A stretch of DNA of 25,242 nucleotides. Source: Tannerellaceae bacterium. GTDB lineage: Bacteria; Bacteroidota; Bacteroidia; Bacteroidales; Tannerellaceae. Positions 24,882-25,242 of this stretch are shown here, in pieces. Position numbers and translations under genes: made by a program. Location: contig JAIRYL010000135.1 in NCBI GenBank assembly GCA_031267775.1, positions 1-25,242 of the forward strand, in the 5' to 3' direction. A model generated the notes under the pieces. That model saw only the letters and a program-made list of their open reading frames with translations. It was not told the origin of the DNA and searched no databases. Positions within the stretch are counted from its first letter, which is position 1, and each line of letters starts with the position of its first letter.

Positions 24882-24896
24882 CCTGTTAAAAACAGG
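24882..24896 (-). promoter_or_regulatory. Small stem-loop in the oad leader
   Basis: A 6-bp perfect stem with a 3-nt loop (24882-24887 with 24891-24896) lies directly after the oad -7 box on the minus strand, so it would form the very 5' end of the transcript, perhaps protecting it. Confidence 0.4.
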
Positions 24897-24898
24897 CG

Positions 24899-24930
24899 CA
24901 AATGTACAAAATAGAGCGATAACAACCCAA
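24899..24930 (-). promoter_or_regulatory. Promoter of the oadGAB operon
   Basis: On the minus strand TACATTTG (24899-24906) matches the TAnnTTTG -7 consensus exactly. A TTG (24928-24930) lies 21 nt upstream as a partial -33 box. The -7 box is about 66 nt before the oadG ATG. Confidence 0.6.
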
Positions 24931-25242
24931 GTTCGGCGCCTCTAATTTTCAGGGAAAGACTTTTTGGAACGCGGCGGCTTGCGCGAACAAACGACAAAAG
25001 CAAGAATGAAAAGCAGAAAGCGAAAAGTAGAAAGCGGGGCGTCTCAAAGAGCGAACGGATAAAGAATACGAATAAGAGCGCCTCTAAAATACTATAACTC
25101 TGTTCAAAAATAAACCTTTATTCAACCCTCCGGGTTGAGGGAGGATGAGGAGTTATTCGGCTATCCCCCAATCGCTACGCTTCATTGGGGGTTATTTTAT
25201 ATTCAGACCTGCGGTCTGGGGTTATAACGCTTCAATCCTACA
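24931..25242. repeat. Gene-free end region with a tandem repeat and three stem-loops
   Basis: No coding region is seen. A 14-bp unit (GAAAAGCAGAAAGC) is repeated in tandem at 25008-25021 and 25022-25035 with one difference. Three palindromes follow: a 7-bp stem at 25122-25138, an 8-bp stem at 25165-25191 with an 11-nt loop and then TTATTTTAT (terminator-like on +), and a 6-bp stem at 25204-25218. The last two are each followed by GGTTAT. These look like intergenic repeat elements; the next gene lies outside the window. Confidence 0.5.

Overview
The window looks like a chromosomal segment from a member of the Bacteroidales (Bacteroidota). The reasons are a SusC/SusD pair behind an ECF sigma/FecR anti-sigma pair, a GH95 fucosidase, DUF349, GIN-domain (DUF2807) and YwqK/MORN_2 proteins of Bacteroidetes type, a biotin-dependent sodium-pumping decarboxylase, and promoters matching the Bacteroidetes TAnnTTTG -7 box in place of -10/-35 boxes. 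Genus cannot be fixed from the sequence alone. No tRNA, rRNA, CRISPR array, transposase or phage gene was seen.

Layout. (1) 1-1781, + strand: the 3' part of an outer-membrane beta-barrel protein that runs in from the left edge, followed 1 nt later by a peptidase C39 domain lacking the membrane and ATPase parts it is normally fused to. This resembles the end of a peptide-export locus. (2) 2025-8937, - strand: a trans-envelope signalling uptake locus in the order ECF sigma, FecR anti-sigma, SusC with an STN signalling domain, SusD. It carries no enzyme of its own. (3) 8956-9637: a long divergent intergenic region rich in palindromes and repeats. (4) 9638-15238, + strand: a compact run of thioredoxin lipoprotein, GH95 alpha-L-fucosidase, ZnuA-like metal-binding lipoprotein, ZnuC-like ATPase, and an NAD-dependent epimerase. 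No ZnuB permease is present. (5) 15259-19325, - strand: a GIN-domain lipoprotein, an ATP-grasp-like protein of unknown function, and a DUF349 repeat protein. (6) 19446-24832, - strand: the oadG-oadA-oadB operon, followed by a MORN_2/YwqK repeat protein and then a short degenerate second copy of the 3' end of oadB. (7) 24833-25242: the oad promoter and a gene-free stretch with several stem-loops.

How the genes may work together. The sigma/FecR/SusC/SusD set should sense and import a glycan or similar ligand. The GH95 enzyme across the divergent region could supply or process fucosylated glycans, but a functional link is inference. The oad operon would couple decarboxylation of a C4 acid to sodium export, feeding the sodium gradient. 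The most unusual points are the oadB 3'-end duplication bracketing the MORN gene, the stand-alone C39 peptidase, the ZnuA/ZnuC pair without permease and with altered metal ligands, the ATP-grasp orphan, and the repeat-rich intergenic regions.
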